From positions 130,591,145-130,655,144 of the forward strand of contig OW240920.1 of NCBI GenBank assembly GCA_933207985.1: a stretch of DNA of 64,000 nt. Reading direction: 5' to 3'. The notes beneath the pieces are model-generated. The model was not told the origin of the DNA. It made no database searches and saw nothing but the letters and a program-made list of their open reading frames with translations. A program made the translations under genes and the position numbers. Numbering within the stretch: position 1 is the first letter of the stretch; every line of letters begins with the position of its first letter. Positions 34,310 to 45,884 of the stretch are shown here, one piece after another. This stretch comes from Pelobates cultripes (Eukaryota; Chordata; Amphibia; Anura; Pelobatidae).

Positions 34310-36080
34310 CAACCCCAGACACAGAGATCCCCCTCCCATTCCCTCACTGACCACATATTCTAGGTGGCAGTATGCATTGACCCCCAAATCAGAGATCCCC
34401 CTCCCATTCCCTCACTGACCACACATTCTAGGGGGCAGTATTCATTGACCCCCAGACACAGAGATCCCCCTCCCATTCCCTCACTGACCACATATTCTAG
34501 GTGGCAGTATTCATTGACCCCCAAATCAGAGATCCCCCTCCCATTCCCTCACTGACCACACATTCTAGGGGGCAGTATGCATTGACCCCCAAATCAGAGA
34601 TCCCCCTCCCATTCCCTCACTGATCACACATTCTAGGGGGCAGTATTCATTGACCCCCAAATCAGAGATCCCCCTCCCATTCCCTCACTGATCACACATT
34701 CTAGGGGGGCAGTATGCATTGACCCCCAAATCAGAGATCCCCCTCCCATTCCCTCACTGACCACACATTCTATGGGGGCAGTATGCATTGACCCCCAAAT
34801 CAGAGATCCCCCTTCCCATTCCTTCACTGACCACACATTCTAGGTGGCAGTATGCATTGACCCCCCAATCAGAGATCCCCCCTCCCATTCCTTCACTGAC
34901 CACACATTCTAGGGGGGCAGTATGCATTGACCCCCCAATCAGAGATCCCCCTCCCATTCCTTCACTGACCACACATTCTAGGTGGGCAGTATGCATTGAC
35001 CCCCAAATCAGAGATCCCCCTCCTATTCCCTCACTGACCACACATTCTATGGGGGCAGTATGCATTGACCCCCAAATCAGAGATGACCACACATTCTATG
35101 GGGGCAGTATGCATTGACCCCCAAATCAGAGATCCCCCTTCCCATTCCTTCACTGACCACACATTCTAGGTGGCAGTATGCATTGACCCCCCAATCAGAG
35201 ATCCCCCCTCCCATTCCTTCACTGACCACACATTCTAGGGGGGCAGTATGCATTGACCCCCCAATCAGAGATCCCCCTCCCATTCCTTCACTGACCACAC
35301 ATTCTAGGTGGGCAGTATGCATTGACCCCCAAATCAGAGATCCCCCTCCTATTCCCTCACTGACCACACATTCTATGGGGGCAGTATGCATTGACCCCCA
35401 AATCAGAGATCCCCCTTCCCATTCCTTCACTGACCACACATTCTAGGTGGCAGTATGCATTGACCCTCCAATCAGAGATCCCCCTTCCCATTCCTTCACT
35501 GACCACACATTCTAGGGGGGCAGTATGCATTGACCCCCCAATCAGAGATCCCCCTCCCATTCCTTCACTGACCACACGTTCTAGGTGGCAGTATGCATTG
35601 ACCCCCCAATCAGAGATCCCCCTTCCCATTCCTTCACTGACCACACATTCTAGGGGGGCAGTATGCATTAACCCCCAATCAGAGATCCCCCCCTCCCATT
35701 CCTTCACTGACCACACATTCTAGGGGGAAAGTATTCATTGACCAACAAGTCAGAGACCCCCTTCCATTCCCTCACTGACCACACATTCTAGGGGGCAGTA
35801 TTCATTGACCCCCAAATCAGAGACCCACCTCCCATTCCCTCACTGACCACACATTCTAGGGGGCAGTATGCATTGACCCCCAAATCAGAGATCCCCCCTC
35901 CCATTCCTTCACTGACCACACATTCTAGGTGGGCAGTATGCATTGACCCCCAAATCAGAGATCCCCCCTCCCATTCCTTCACTGACCGCACATTCTAGGG
36001 GGCAGTATGCATTGTCCCCCAAATCAGAGATCCCCCTCCCATTCCTCCACTGACCACACATTCTAGGGGGCAGTATGCAC
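34310..36080. repeat. Minisatellite of about 68-bp units, roughly 26 copies
   Basis: The unit reads CACTGACCACACATTCTAGG, then GGCAGTATGCATTGACCCCC, then AAATCAGAGATCCCCCTCCC and ATTCCCT. Length differences of one to three bases sit in the C and G runs. Copies differ in whether TCTAGGGGG, TCTAGGTGG or TCTATGGGG occurs. Open frames on both strands (60-120 codons) come from the repeat and are not genes. Confidence 0.95.
34763..35415. repeat. 326-bp higher-order duplication inside the minisatellite
   Basis: The block starting near 34763 recurs 326 bp later with near identity, including the order of unit variants. A shortened unit (CAGAGATGACCACACATTC near 35080) marks the junction. The long open frames starting at 34788 and 35114 share nearly all their codons for the same reason. 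Confidence 0.85.
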
Positions 36081-37140
36081 ATCATGCATCATGTATGCGG
36101 AAAAATACTGTCCCCACATTAAACCCTGCAGACTGTCTGACCTCCCTCAGAGTGACATGTAGCCAGTTCTGATCACCATATAACTACTGGTGTTCTAACA
36201 GCTGTCCTGATCAGAACTCTGCATTATCTGCATTATGGATCACCCACTGCTACTTAACCAGAGGTGTAAAAATGACCCCACTGTAATATATGCACCCTCT
36301 AAAGACCCCCATCCCCAGCCCAGGATCAGCACTGGATCAGACCCCAAACTCTCCCAGCAGTTTATACCTGTTAATATGGGTTAGAGGGGAAGGCAGTTCT
36401 CTCCACGGTCCGCTATCAAGGTCAGCCTGCTTTCACTCCTGTTCTTCTCAATATGTGCTTTCCATTCACCATGTCCACAGCCAGGTTTCTTCTGTCTGAA
36501 CTTCTCCAACTCCCACCTCTATCCTCCTATACTGCTGGACTCTCAGTAATCTATCATTCTATTCTAATATACTATTGTATTCCATCCTGATAGACCTCAC
36601 TCAGTATCAGTTGATAGACCTCACTCACTCAGTATCAGGTGATAGACCTCACTCACTCAGTATCAGGAGATAGACCTCACTCACTCAGTATCAGGTGATA
36701 GACCTCACTCACTCAGTATCAGGTGATAGACCTCACTCACTCAGTATCAGGTGATAGACCTGTCTAATTTTCCTATTTCCAATTTTTTCCTGTCTCACTT
36801 TCCTATTCTCAGTTGTCTCCTGTCTCACTTTCCTATTCACATGTTGGATCACTGGTATAGTCTTGTCTCCAATTTTCCTATTGTCCTGTTGGTTGCCAGA
36901 TATTCTCCCATCTCACTCTGCTACTCTCATGTCATTCCCCGGCATTCTATCATTCTCCAGTGTCTTCTCTCTGTCTGCCCCCCTGTCTGTCTGCTGCAGC
37001 TCTAAGCTCCCTCTAGCTGTGTCTCTCTCCTGTGTCTCTCCTGGCAAGCAGCTGGGAGCTCGACCGCGCATGCGCACCACAGGACTTGGACTTAGATACA
37101 CCTCTAGGTACATCAACCTGCACAGCTATAGGTAGTGTGG
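36081..37140 (-). promoter_or_regulatory. Candidate minus-strand promoter and first-exon zone
   Basis: GCGCATGCGCAC at 37066-37077 is an NRF1-like palindrome. Minus-strand sequence downstream is purine-rich and largely repeat-free apart from the 28-bp array. A donor-like CAG|GTATAA occurs at 36368/36367. This could be an untranslated first exon of the formin gene. No TATA box was identified. This is inference. Confidence 0.3.
36588..36761. repeat. 28-bp tandem repeat, about six copies
   Basis: The unit is TGATAGACCTCACTCACTCA followed by GTATCAGG. The first copy is four bases shorter. Confidence 0.95.
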
Positions 37141-37172
37141 AGAGAGAGAGAGAGAGAGAGAGTGTGTGTGTG
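37137..37172. repeat. (GA) then (GT) microsatellite
   Basis: A GAGAGA run passes directly into GTGTGTGTG. Confidence 0.9.
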
Positions 37173-37229
37173 ATTGACAGCAGGGAGTCTAACTCTAAAC
37201 TGGGTGTCTGTATATAAATAAACTGATGG

Positions 37230-37302
37230 AATGAGAAAAAAAAAGTATAAATTACAATAAAATAATAAAATTATATATATATGAAAATAATTATAATATA
37301 TA

Positions 37303-37335
<33 letters not shown>

Positions 37336-37340
37336 TCTAT
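37230..37340. repeat. AT-rich tract with a (TA) microsatellite
   Basis: A-rich, then TATATATA runs, the longest at about 37311-37335. Confidence 0.85.
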
Positions 37341-37717
37341 CTGATATTTTAGTAAATTAATATGGTTATAAAAAAGGTTGGCTATCTCTTTTTATTATTA
37401 TTAAACATAGTACATTATAAATATAATGAAAACCAGCTGCAATATCTCCTGAAATCAAACTCCTGAATACATATTAATGAATACAATGTACAGTCACATA
37501 ATATTAATAATTACCATATCAGCCAGTATGCATGACAGCTGGAGGTGGTCCAACCTGTTATTCACACACTGTAAAATATTCACACCCTGGCTTACTCACA
37601 CACAGATACATTGTATCAAAAGTTTTTTGTTTTTAAAATTATATACATACATTTGCATTATCAATAATCATATCATAATAATAATAATTTCAACACCAGC
37701 AGATCTATAGCACTTAC

Positions 37718-37910
37718 AGTAAAATTGGTTGTAATTGCCACATGGAGACAGCTTTCTCCTCCTCCTCTGCCTATCTTGGCATTGCATCCCCATCTCTGTG
37801 CAGACTGTAGCTCCCCTGCATTAAGCTGTTCACAGTAAGTTACTGATAAAAAAAAGAAAAAAAACAACAAAAAGTGCTGACAGCATGTGCTGTCAGTAGC
37901 CAATCAGAGC
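37718..37910 (-). promoter_or_regulatory. Candidate alternative first exon with CCAAT box
   Basis: On the minus strand a CCAAT box (ATTGG near 37897-37901) lies upstream of a purine-rich stretch ending at a donor-like ACT|GTAAGTGC (37718/37717). It competes with the other two first-exon candidates, and nothing in the sequence decides between them. Confidence 0.25.
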
Positions 37911-38718
37911 TGGCTTTTACTGGGTTGAGATAATTCCCCCCCCCCCCTCCCAGCATTCTTAAAGTGCAGTTTTTAACCTACCCAGTGATACAGTGTTTAC
38001 CCACATTGCCCATGGGAAACCATCAGGGCAAGAGTTTATTTAGAAATCTTTTATTCTTTTTTAAATGGACACTTTTTTTTATTGCATGGTTTCAGATATA
38101 CAGTTTTTTTGCCAGATCTCAGACAGTTTGAGACTCTGCAGGAGGAGTATCAAAGCCTAGGCGTTTGCAGTACAGGCAGTCAGTGAGGAGAGTAGCTTTT
38201 TGGCACATTTTAATACCCTTTAGTAACCCAAGGTGCCATTCATCAGCAGTGTAAACTGGCTGCCGCTTTAATGTTAGTTTTGGAACTATTTGCAGAATGA
38301 TCGTATTGTGATCGAAATGGTATAATGTTTCACACTTTACCAACATTTTGTGTTTATTCTGGTCTTTATACAATTCTTAACAGTGAAAAATCTTAAAATG
38401 TAACTTTTAAAATTGTCGCCAAATAAAGTTCCAGTAGAAAATGTTTGTTTTCAAGGAACAATCAGTGATAACGCAGAGAGGCGGCTAATCAGAGCTGGTC
38501 TGGGAGCAGAGGGTCATGGGAAAGAAGAGGATAGGCAGACGTGCTTTCTGTGTAGTTTCCAATAAATTAATTAAAAGGACATTCCAAGGTGGCGCTGATT
38601 CCCCATTTTTAAAAAGAAATTCATAAATAATGCATTCATTAAATTAATTATTTAAAAGTAACTTTAAAAAGTAATACAATACTAGATTGCAATGTCCATA
38701 GGTTGCAGGATCTCTTAC

Positions 38719-38815
38719 CTTGATGGATCTGCAGAGCCAAGGAATTTGTTTGTCAGTTCGTAGCTTTGACTGCCGAGCAGTGCTCTGTATGTGAATGACG
38801 TTCACGCATGCGCAA
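38719..38815 (-). promoter_or_regulatory. Candidate untranslated first exon with NRF1-like promoter
   Basis: On the minus strand TGCGCATGCGTG (38803-38814, NRF1-like) and a half-CRE (ACGTCA, 38797-38802) precede about 80 bases ending in a near-perfect donor, ATCAAG|GTAAGAG at 38719/38718. The candidate exon has no ATG in frame with the formin, as expected for a leader. Splicing to the acceptor at 30729 would make an intron of about 8 kb. The link is inferred from signals only. Confidence 0.4.
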
Positions 38816-39140
38816 ATATTGCTCATGATGATGACATTTTGTAAGTGGGTAGTACATGACAATTCCTACCTATAAATAACATTTTACATGTCCAAGAGTG
38901 CCGCCATGAGCCCTTGCATTGATTCTAAAACAATCACTCCCGTAACTACTGCTTTTGCTATAAATGGGATGTTCTCTGCCTGTTGAGTTCCTTCCTTTGG
39001 CCGATGTACACTCCAGGATAGTTTGTCTTGGCGGCCACTGACACCATGATAGCGTCAAGTGATTCTCTTGGCCTATCACTGGCCTCCCACTGCGAATAAC
39101 AGTATGTACTAAGCAAAATTGGTTTAACCACTGTAGGTAA
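38816..39140. other. No recognised element
   Basis: Upstream of the candidate promoter. The open frames here carry no family signal. Confidence 0.4.
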
Positions 39141-40640
39141 GATGGCGCGCACAGGCACTCTGTGACAAACGCTCCTTACCCTGGACGTTTGCCACGAGCT
39201 CCTGGAGGAGCCGGCTAGCTAGCCTCCTGCCCCAGGACTATGGACTGTATTCCATGACCCTGTTCTGGAGTTAAATCTCCCCAATCACCATTAGTAGCTT
39301 GCCCTGGGTGTCCCTGGTTCGACACTTTCCCTTCATGCGAATGGAACCGAATGCTAGCTCTCTGGTGGCCATTCACGGGAACCAAACCTACGAATAGTCC
39401 CAGCGGTACTTAACTGTGACCGCTATTGAACTAATTTCAGCATGAGAACTTCATGGGACTTAGCCGCGAATGTTATGGAACTGTTTTCAGCAGGAGGTGA
39501 CCGTGCGGTTCCTGGACAATTTGGTTCGTGGTATTAAACCACTTTGAAATCCACCAGGAGAGCCTTGGATAGAAGGTGCCTGAGACTAAGGGGAACAAAC
39601 GTTACCTAGGAGCCAGTCGGAGCACCCCGTATTGCGGCCGCAGGAGCCCCTGAAAGCTGACCGGCAAAAGCACCAAACGCCATGGAACTGTTTTGGTCAT
39701 AGGACCCGGTCAGAACTTCCACACGGTGGCGTTTCCCCTACACTGCATGGATCTGAGCGCTCAGATCAGGGCTATTTAACGATATATAATTTGTGGGGTT
39801 TCCTATTTGTTTTGTATGTATTTTTTATGTATTTTGATATTTTATGTTTTTATCCCGAGTGTCAGGTTACCTTGTGTATCATTCAGGGGTATGTCACAGG
39901 ATGGCATCACATTGCAGGGTATTGGGGACAATCCTACCAACTCTCAGCTTGTCCCCAGCGATTCTCACGATAGCCGCGATAACCCTGCCTCCTTTTATAA
40001 GACGGCTAATGAGCGCCGACGTCATAACCACGGCCCGCCAAGGTGTTCGAATGAGAACATTTTGGGGGCGTGGTTACCTACCTAATTGAACACGGTATTT
40101 AAAGAGAAACCAGGGAGAGACTCATTGTCCTGTTGTGGCTCTTGATAGACCCAAGAGCGCGTATCTCAGATTGATATTCTTGTATTCTGACTTTAGCTTA
40201 GTTTGACTGTTTCCCCTTCTGTGTCCCTTTGACCTTGGCTATTGCATTATCGTTGATCCTGATTTCTGGTACCCCTGACTTCGAATATTGACTATTCTTT
40301 GTGTGTGTAGTGTTAGTCCGGCCATCCTAAGGTCCGGTATATATTACTAGTATTTGCATTCTGCGTGTGGGATCCCTGAACGTTCCTGAAACCGAGTCAC
40401 ACTGACACAGGAATTTGTGGACATTTTGTGGGAGTGTTCTGGCCTGTTTCACTGCATCTTTGATTTGTATATAAGTGGGCCATTTGGCCATGATTAAACA
40501 CATTCATTTCTACCCTTCATCAAGTCTAGGCTGATGTTTGGGTAGCTCAGAGCTTTAATCACTGCATCAGGGATTTGGGAGAACTACAGCGGGTATACAC
40601 AGTCGGACACACTCCAACCACCATAACAACGTTCTTGAGA
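39141..40640 (+). mobile_element. LTR-like block, probably nested elements
   Basis: The stretch 40130-40410 closely follows the 3' part of the solo LTR at 9896 (CCTGTTGTGGCTCTTGATAG, TCTGGTACCCCTGACTTCG, TCCGGCCATCCTAAGGTCC) and ends ACACTGACA. Before it (39141-39850) and after it (40411-40640, with a possible ATTAAA signal) lies different sequence that may be another LTR split by insertion. Boundaries and target duplications were not resolved. Confidence 0.5.
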
Positions 40641-41490
40641 TACAGTTGTTATAGATGTGGGAGTGTTCCTTCATACAGGCTTTAGTAGGGCTTCCTCAGT
40701 GGGGGTTTCTTGAATAATCCCTTTAACCTGAAGAAAGGAAATGCAAAGGAGACTCAAATGCTGGTGAATATAAATATCAGCTAAATGGAACGTTATGTCT
40801 ATATGCAAATCTGCAGCTAAATATAGTATAATATTCCGCTGTGCCTGCACACAAGCGATAAATATACAGCTCGTGTTATAGTTGTCTGGTTTCTGAGCGT
40901 TAATAATGGATTGCCATGTACGGTAGAAGCTTTAGCACGTGTGCTTGGCTTATAATAGATTGATCATAAATCTAGCGTTTGCTGTATAAATAAGAAAGGG
41001 ATATTCAAAACACATTAAGTAATTCCAGAGCCTTGGCAAATATAAGGATGACACAGTTATAATTGAAATGTTCTGTACTGCTTACTCAGCCAATGCCTTC
41101 CTCCACTGGCAGGAAATGTTTATAACCCTCTCTACGTTCAATAGATGTTGGAAGAAAACTCTGAAAAGTCACATTGCAATGGAATGCAGATTGTTCCACT
41201 AAGATAGCTAGTACTGCGCTTACAGGTCAGTGTAAAGCCTAATCCTTTAAAACAGATCTAACTGAGCAGGGCTTTCTGGGCATCACGAGAGCTTTATAAT
41301 TATAAGAGATGGAGTTATGCATGGATAGCCAATTGGGCAAACTGGGCAAATTCCCAGTGGGCCTTGATGGTCATGGGCAGAGGGCCAATTGGAGAGATCA
41401 AGAGATCTCTTGAACCTGTTGTGTTAATTTGCCAGCCTAGAAACGGCAGTGTTCTCCACTCCCCCATGTAGTTATTTGTTTTTCTTTAAA
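40641..41490. other. No recognised element
   Basis: No gene or clear transposon end. The few open frames are short. Confidence 0.45.
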
Positions 41491-41624
41491 CCGGGGATCT
41501 CAACCTCTGGACCCCCCAATATTGATGGCCTACAATGCCCAGAATTCTTTGAATGCAGTACATGGCGAGAATAATCAGTGTTGTAGTTGAGCAACATCTT
41601 TAGGGTCGGAATTTGAGAGCCCTG
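41491..41624. mobile_element. hAT-like miniature element, diverged
   Basis: CCGGGGATCTCAACCTCTGG at the left is answered by CGGAATTTGAGAGCCCTG at the right. The core contains CCTACAATGCCCAGAATTC and GTTGTAGTTGAGCAACATC, the usual layout of this element type. Confidence 0.55.
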
Positions 41625-41944
41625 CTTCTAGCCTTCACTAGATTTATTCACAGCAAAGAAGCTGCCCTATGTAGAGGTGAATACTGGCCACGTACTTACT
41701 CTGATGGGACAGGCTGCACATGTGTGAGAGGAGCATGCTACATATATGGAAATAAGGGCAAGCAGCAGCACAAGTAGCTACACACAACACACGTCTGCAT
41801 TCAAGCGCCAACACTGTATACAATCACACCCCTACATGTAAGGCCAGCCCAAGGCACTGTGCTGCTTGGATCAAAGGATGAAATGTTGCCCCCCACACCC
41901 ACACCCCATCTCCAACAAAACCACACCAAGCAAAAAACGCCCAT

Positions 41945-42375
41945 ATCCACTATGTTACGCAGTGTGTGTAGTGAATGCAGTGTCTGTGTAGTGAATGCAG
42001 AGTATGTATTTGTGTAGTGGATGCAGTGTGTGCAGTGTCTGCAGTATATGTGGATTGCATGCAGTGTCTGTGGAGTGCATGCAGTGTGTGTCTGTATAGT
42101 GGACGCAGCGTGTGTATATTTTGTAATGGATGCAGTGTGTGGATAGCGAATGCAGAGCCTGTGTGAATGTAGTGGATGCAAAATGTGTGTATAGTGGATG
42201 CAGTGTGTGTGTGTGTATAGTGGATGCAGTTTGTGTGTGTGTATAGTGGATGCAGTGTGTGTGTATAGTGGAAGCAGTCTGTGTGTGTGTGTGTGTGTGG
42301 GGGTGTGTGTATAGTGGATGCAGTGTGTGTGCGCATAGTGGATGCAGTGTGTGTGTGTGTATACAGTGGATGCAG
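41945..42375. repeat. TG-rich minisatellite
   Basis: Imperfect units of about 20-30 bp built on AGTGGATGCAGTGTGTGTGT. Long minus-strand open frames here are repeat artefacts. Confidence 0.9.
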
Positions 42376-42850
42376 GAGTGAGGGAGGGGGTGACAGGTGG
42401 CAGAGTGACTGAGGGGGTGACAGAGTGGGTAGCAGAGTGACTGAGGGAGGAAGGGGGTGACACAGGTGACAAGTGGCAGAGTGAGAGAGGGAGGGGTGGC
42501 AGAGTGAGGGAGGGGGTGACAGGTGGTAGAGTGACTGAGGGAGGGAGGGGTGACACAGTAAGGGAGGGGGGGCAGAGTGAGGGAGGGGGTGACAGGTGGT
42601 AGTGTGACTGAGGGAGGGGGTCACACAGTAACGGAGGGGGTGACACAGTAAGAGAGGGGGTGGCAGAGTGACTGAGGGAGGGAGGGAGGGGTGACAAAGT
42701 GGGGTGGGGGTGACACAGTGAGGGAGGGTGTGGCAGAGTGACTGAGAGAGGGAGGGGGTGACACAGTAGGGTGGGGGTGACACAGTGAGGGAGAGGGTGA
42801 CAGGTGGCAGAGTGACTTAAGGAGAGAGGGAGTGACAGTGAGGGAGGGGA
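42376..42850. repeat. G-rich tandem tract with quadruplex potential
   Basis: Irregular units such as GTGACTGAGGGAGGGAGGGG and GTGACACAGTGAGGGAGGG. The plus strand has many GGG runs close together. The 355-codon minus-strand frame is its complement and is not a gene. Confidence 0.9.
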
Positions 42851-42859
42851 TTGTAATTG

Positions 42860-43480
42860 TAAAAACACTTTATTTTTCCCCCCCTGGTTGTCCAGTGTCT
42901 TTGATCCCTGGTGGTCCGGTGGGCTGTCCCTCCAGTCTGCCCTGAGAAGCAGAGAGCCAGCACAGTCTGCAGCTCTGCCGCATGTGAGCTACAGACTGTG
43001 CAGTGTCTCGCGATATCCAGAAGTCAGAGTGTTGCAGTGATAACCCGTGATAACGCTCTGATTGGCCAGCGATCGCGAGATACAGCACAGTCTACAGCTC
43101 ACACCCGGCAGAGTGGCAGACTGTGGTGGCTCTCTGCTTCTCAGTGCAGATTGGAGGGGCCTCGCACCCGGCGGCATACCGGGCAAGCCGCTGGGCCCCA
43201 TCCTGGTGTCAGGTCCTCGGTGAGGTATCGAGGACCTGACACAGACTGCCTGCCCTATGGCGAGTTAGGCGGCTGCAAGGCCTTAGGCGTCCGCCTAACA
43301 CACCTAATTAGAGAGGCGCTGGCCCGCCACTGACAAATGCCGCCCCAGTCAGAGTGCCGCCTGGAGCCGTGGCTCCACCGTGGACTATGGACGGACCGGC
43401 CCTGCCTGCATTTACACACAGATACTCTATACAAAAACATGCTTACATTCAAACACACAAATATTGCACGGTGGTAAATA
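42860..43480. repeat. GC-rich composite repeat
   Basis: It holds a partial internal duplication: CACAGTCTGCAGCTC and CACAGTCTACAGCTCAC recur about 120 bp apart, and CGAGGACCTGACA near 43215-43242 recurs nearby. It ends in CA-rich sequence like the blocks at 25170 and 44520. Confidence 0.45.
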
Positions 43481-43950
43481 GGAGTTGTGCAACAGATAAG
43501 GATCTACATTTTGGCCAACCTTGCAATGGGGGAGGGGGGCAAAAATATTGTTGCACTGGGGCACTCTCTACTTTTTTCCATTACTGGGCCTGAAATATAT
43601 ACCTGGTTGGTGAAGCACTTAAGATAACACCATCCCACATGGGCAATTTAATGTAATCTACGTACATACTTATATGTTATGCATGGAGATACAAAATACA
43701 AGGACTTCACCCAACCTATTATATCCCATAGGTCAGTATGGTCATACCAGACTTTCAGGAGGTGTGAGGCACAGCAGAGGACCACAGAACACTCATTGGA
43801 AACCACTATAGTAGAGGACAAAGAACTTAACCTTGTGGTCAATGGAAGGATTGGCAAATTGATGACAGGAAAGGATACATAAGACTTATGAATATAAGAC
43901 AAGCCAGGAAAAAGCTGTATTATGAATACCTATTGGATAGGGCAGGTGAA
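43481..43950. other. No recognised element
   Basis: Two overlapping open frames of 67 and 84 codons show no family resemblance. Confidence 0.4.
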
Positions 43951-43954
43951 TGAC

Positions 43955-44235
43955 ACTGGCTGGGGGACATGGGGACATTGAGACATGGGGGCACTGGGAG
44001 ACATGGAGACACTGACACACCAGGGCCACAGACACTAGGGACACTAGCTTGGAGACATGGGGACATTGTGACACTTGAGGCACTGAGACATGGGGACAGT
44101 GAGACACTGGCAGACTGGGGGCACTAGGAGACGAGGGGTCACTGGGAGACTAGGGGGCACTGAGACACCAGGGACACTGGCTGGGAGACATGGGGACACT
44201 GTGTCCCCGTGTGTCTGTGTCATAATGTCTCCCAA
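43955..44235. repeat. GACAC-type minisatellite
   Basis: Irregular units such as GGGGACATTGAGACATGGGG and CACTGGGAGACATGGAGACA repeat through the interval. Confidence 0.85.
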
Positions 44236-44569
44236 TGTCCCTTAGTGTCTCAGGGATAGGCAGGGAGGGAAATGCTGGAACTTCCTATCCTTGCCTGTCT
44301 CCACACACAGCAATCCCTACTGGCCAGTGCTGGTATTGCATAGTAATCTCTTGTTTATCCTGAGAAAAATACCAGCATTTGTATTGCCAGTATCACTGCA
44401 ATATTGGCACTAGCCAGGCAGCCTCAAATACTGGCTGTGCCAATAAAATAAAAGCCAGATGGAATCCCTAAGAGTAGTGTGTGATTTTTTTTAAATCAAT
44501 GGGCCTATTCCATGAGCCTGGGCCTGGGCCTGGAGCTGCAGCTCCATCAGCCCCTATGTTAATCCGGCC

Positions 44570-44865
44570 CTGAAGACATACATACAAAGACACACACATA
44601 CAGACAGACACAGGACGTACATACATACAAAGACACATACATAAGACACACATACATACAAAACACATACACACAACACATACATATAAAGACAAGACAC
44701 ACATACATACACACATATATACAGACAGACACACAAGACATACATAGAAAGACACACACATACATACAAAGACACATACATAAGACACACATACATACAA
44801 AGACACATACAGACAGACAGACACACACAAGACATACATACAAAGACACATACACACACAAAATA
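44570..44865. repeat. (ACATACATACAAAGACAC)-type tandem repeat
   Basis: CA-rich units of about 20-40 bp, with larger blocks (CATACAAAGACACATACATA) repeating. Minus-strand frames rich in Cys, Val and Met are translations of the repeat. Confidence 0.9.
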
Positions 44866-45880
44866 TTTTTTGACTTTCCCTGGGGTCCAGTGGTGGCTCA
44901 GGTGGATGGGAGTCAGAATTCCCACTCTGACTCCCTGGTCTTCCTCCCGTGCAGACTGTGTGTTAGCTGGGAGGAGTGACGTGCAGTCACTTCCTCCCAG
45001 CTCTGTGATGTTATCACAGGGGGCCCGGTCGTGCTGTTAAAGCGCCCAGCGCTGACCGGGCCCCCTTACAATCCACATCCATCAGGTGGCCCTGACAGCA
45101 TGGGCCACCCGATGGACCCCTTGGACGGCGGATTACCGTGCGGGCTGGGGCCGCAAATGGTGATGGCGGTACCTGGTCGCAGGGGTACCACCGGCTCGCA
45201 CCCACCCTCCCGCCCACCCAATCTCTCAAAATGAGGAAATCCATACCGCCCACCTGGAATCCTGAAACGCCCACTAGTGGGCAGTAGGGACCAGGTTGAC
45301 GACCCATGATCTAGATAAACAGAGAGACAGATAAACAGTAATAAATGCATAAATACCAATAATATTTATTTCCTGTGCTGCAATAATAAACATTCTGTTG
45401 TGTTTGGAGAGAACTACAGTGAGATGGGGAACACACATATTTCGAAGTCTGTAGCCCAGGAAATAATGTCTCTTCTATGTTCTGATGCAAACCCACTTAT
45501 CTCTAGCTTCCTGGCATCGTGTTATACTTCATTGATGACATGGAACTCTTCCATTAGTCTCCTTTTTATAATGTCAGTCTATGTGACGCTTTTTGACAAT
45601 GTATACATGTCACCACATGGACAGCAATTACAAAAAGGGACATTTTGCACATATTGCCTCTTGGACAGGGAAGGCACAGCAGGGAGTCTATCATGTTAGC
45701 TGGGAATGAAGCAATCCAGATCCCAGACAGAGTGGCACCGGGGTAGGACTATGGTAAGACTCATTACATTGCATGAAGGACCCCCTGGTGTGGGAATCCA
45801 CATTTCTGTGTATAGGTATCTGTGTTTGCAATAAAGCTGCATTCTACTCCCCTACCCCTACATTCAGTCTTGGCTAATGT
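44866..45880. other. GC-rich repeat block, then unrecognised sequence
   Basis: 44866-45215 contains CTTCCTCCCAGCTCTGTGAT and GGGGGCCCGGTCGTG / CGCTGACCGGGCCCCC, an inverted pair. It forms a unit with the preceding tandem repeat. Beyond 45216 nothing is recognised. Confidence 0.4.
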
Positions 45881-45884
45881 GTGG

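Noticed and set aside
34363..35991. Pairs of 60-120 codon frames on both strands
   Set aside because: They come from the 68-bp minisatellite. The identical proteins at 34788 and 35114 reflect the 326-bp duplication.
34310..36080. CRISPR-like array of regular repeats
   Set aside because: Units are contiguous with no unique spacers, and the genome is eukaryotic, so it is a minisatellite.
41801..42868. 355-codon minus-strand frame, the longest in the window (Pro/Ser/His/Leu-rich)
   Set aside because: It is the translation of the TG-rich and G-rich tandem repeats and has no domain.
44468..44925. Overlapping Cys/Val/Met-rich frames of 100-129 codons
   Set aside because: Three frames are open at once because the DNA is a CA-type tandem repeat.
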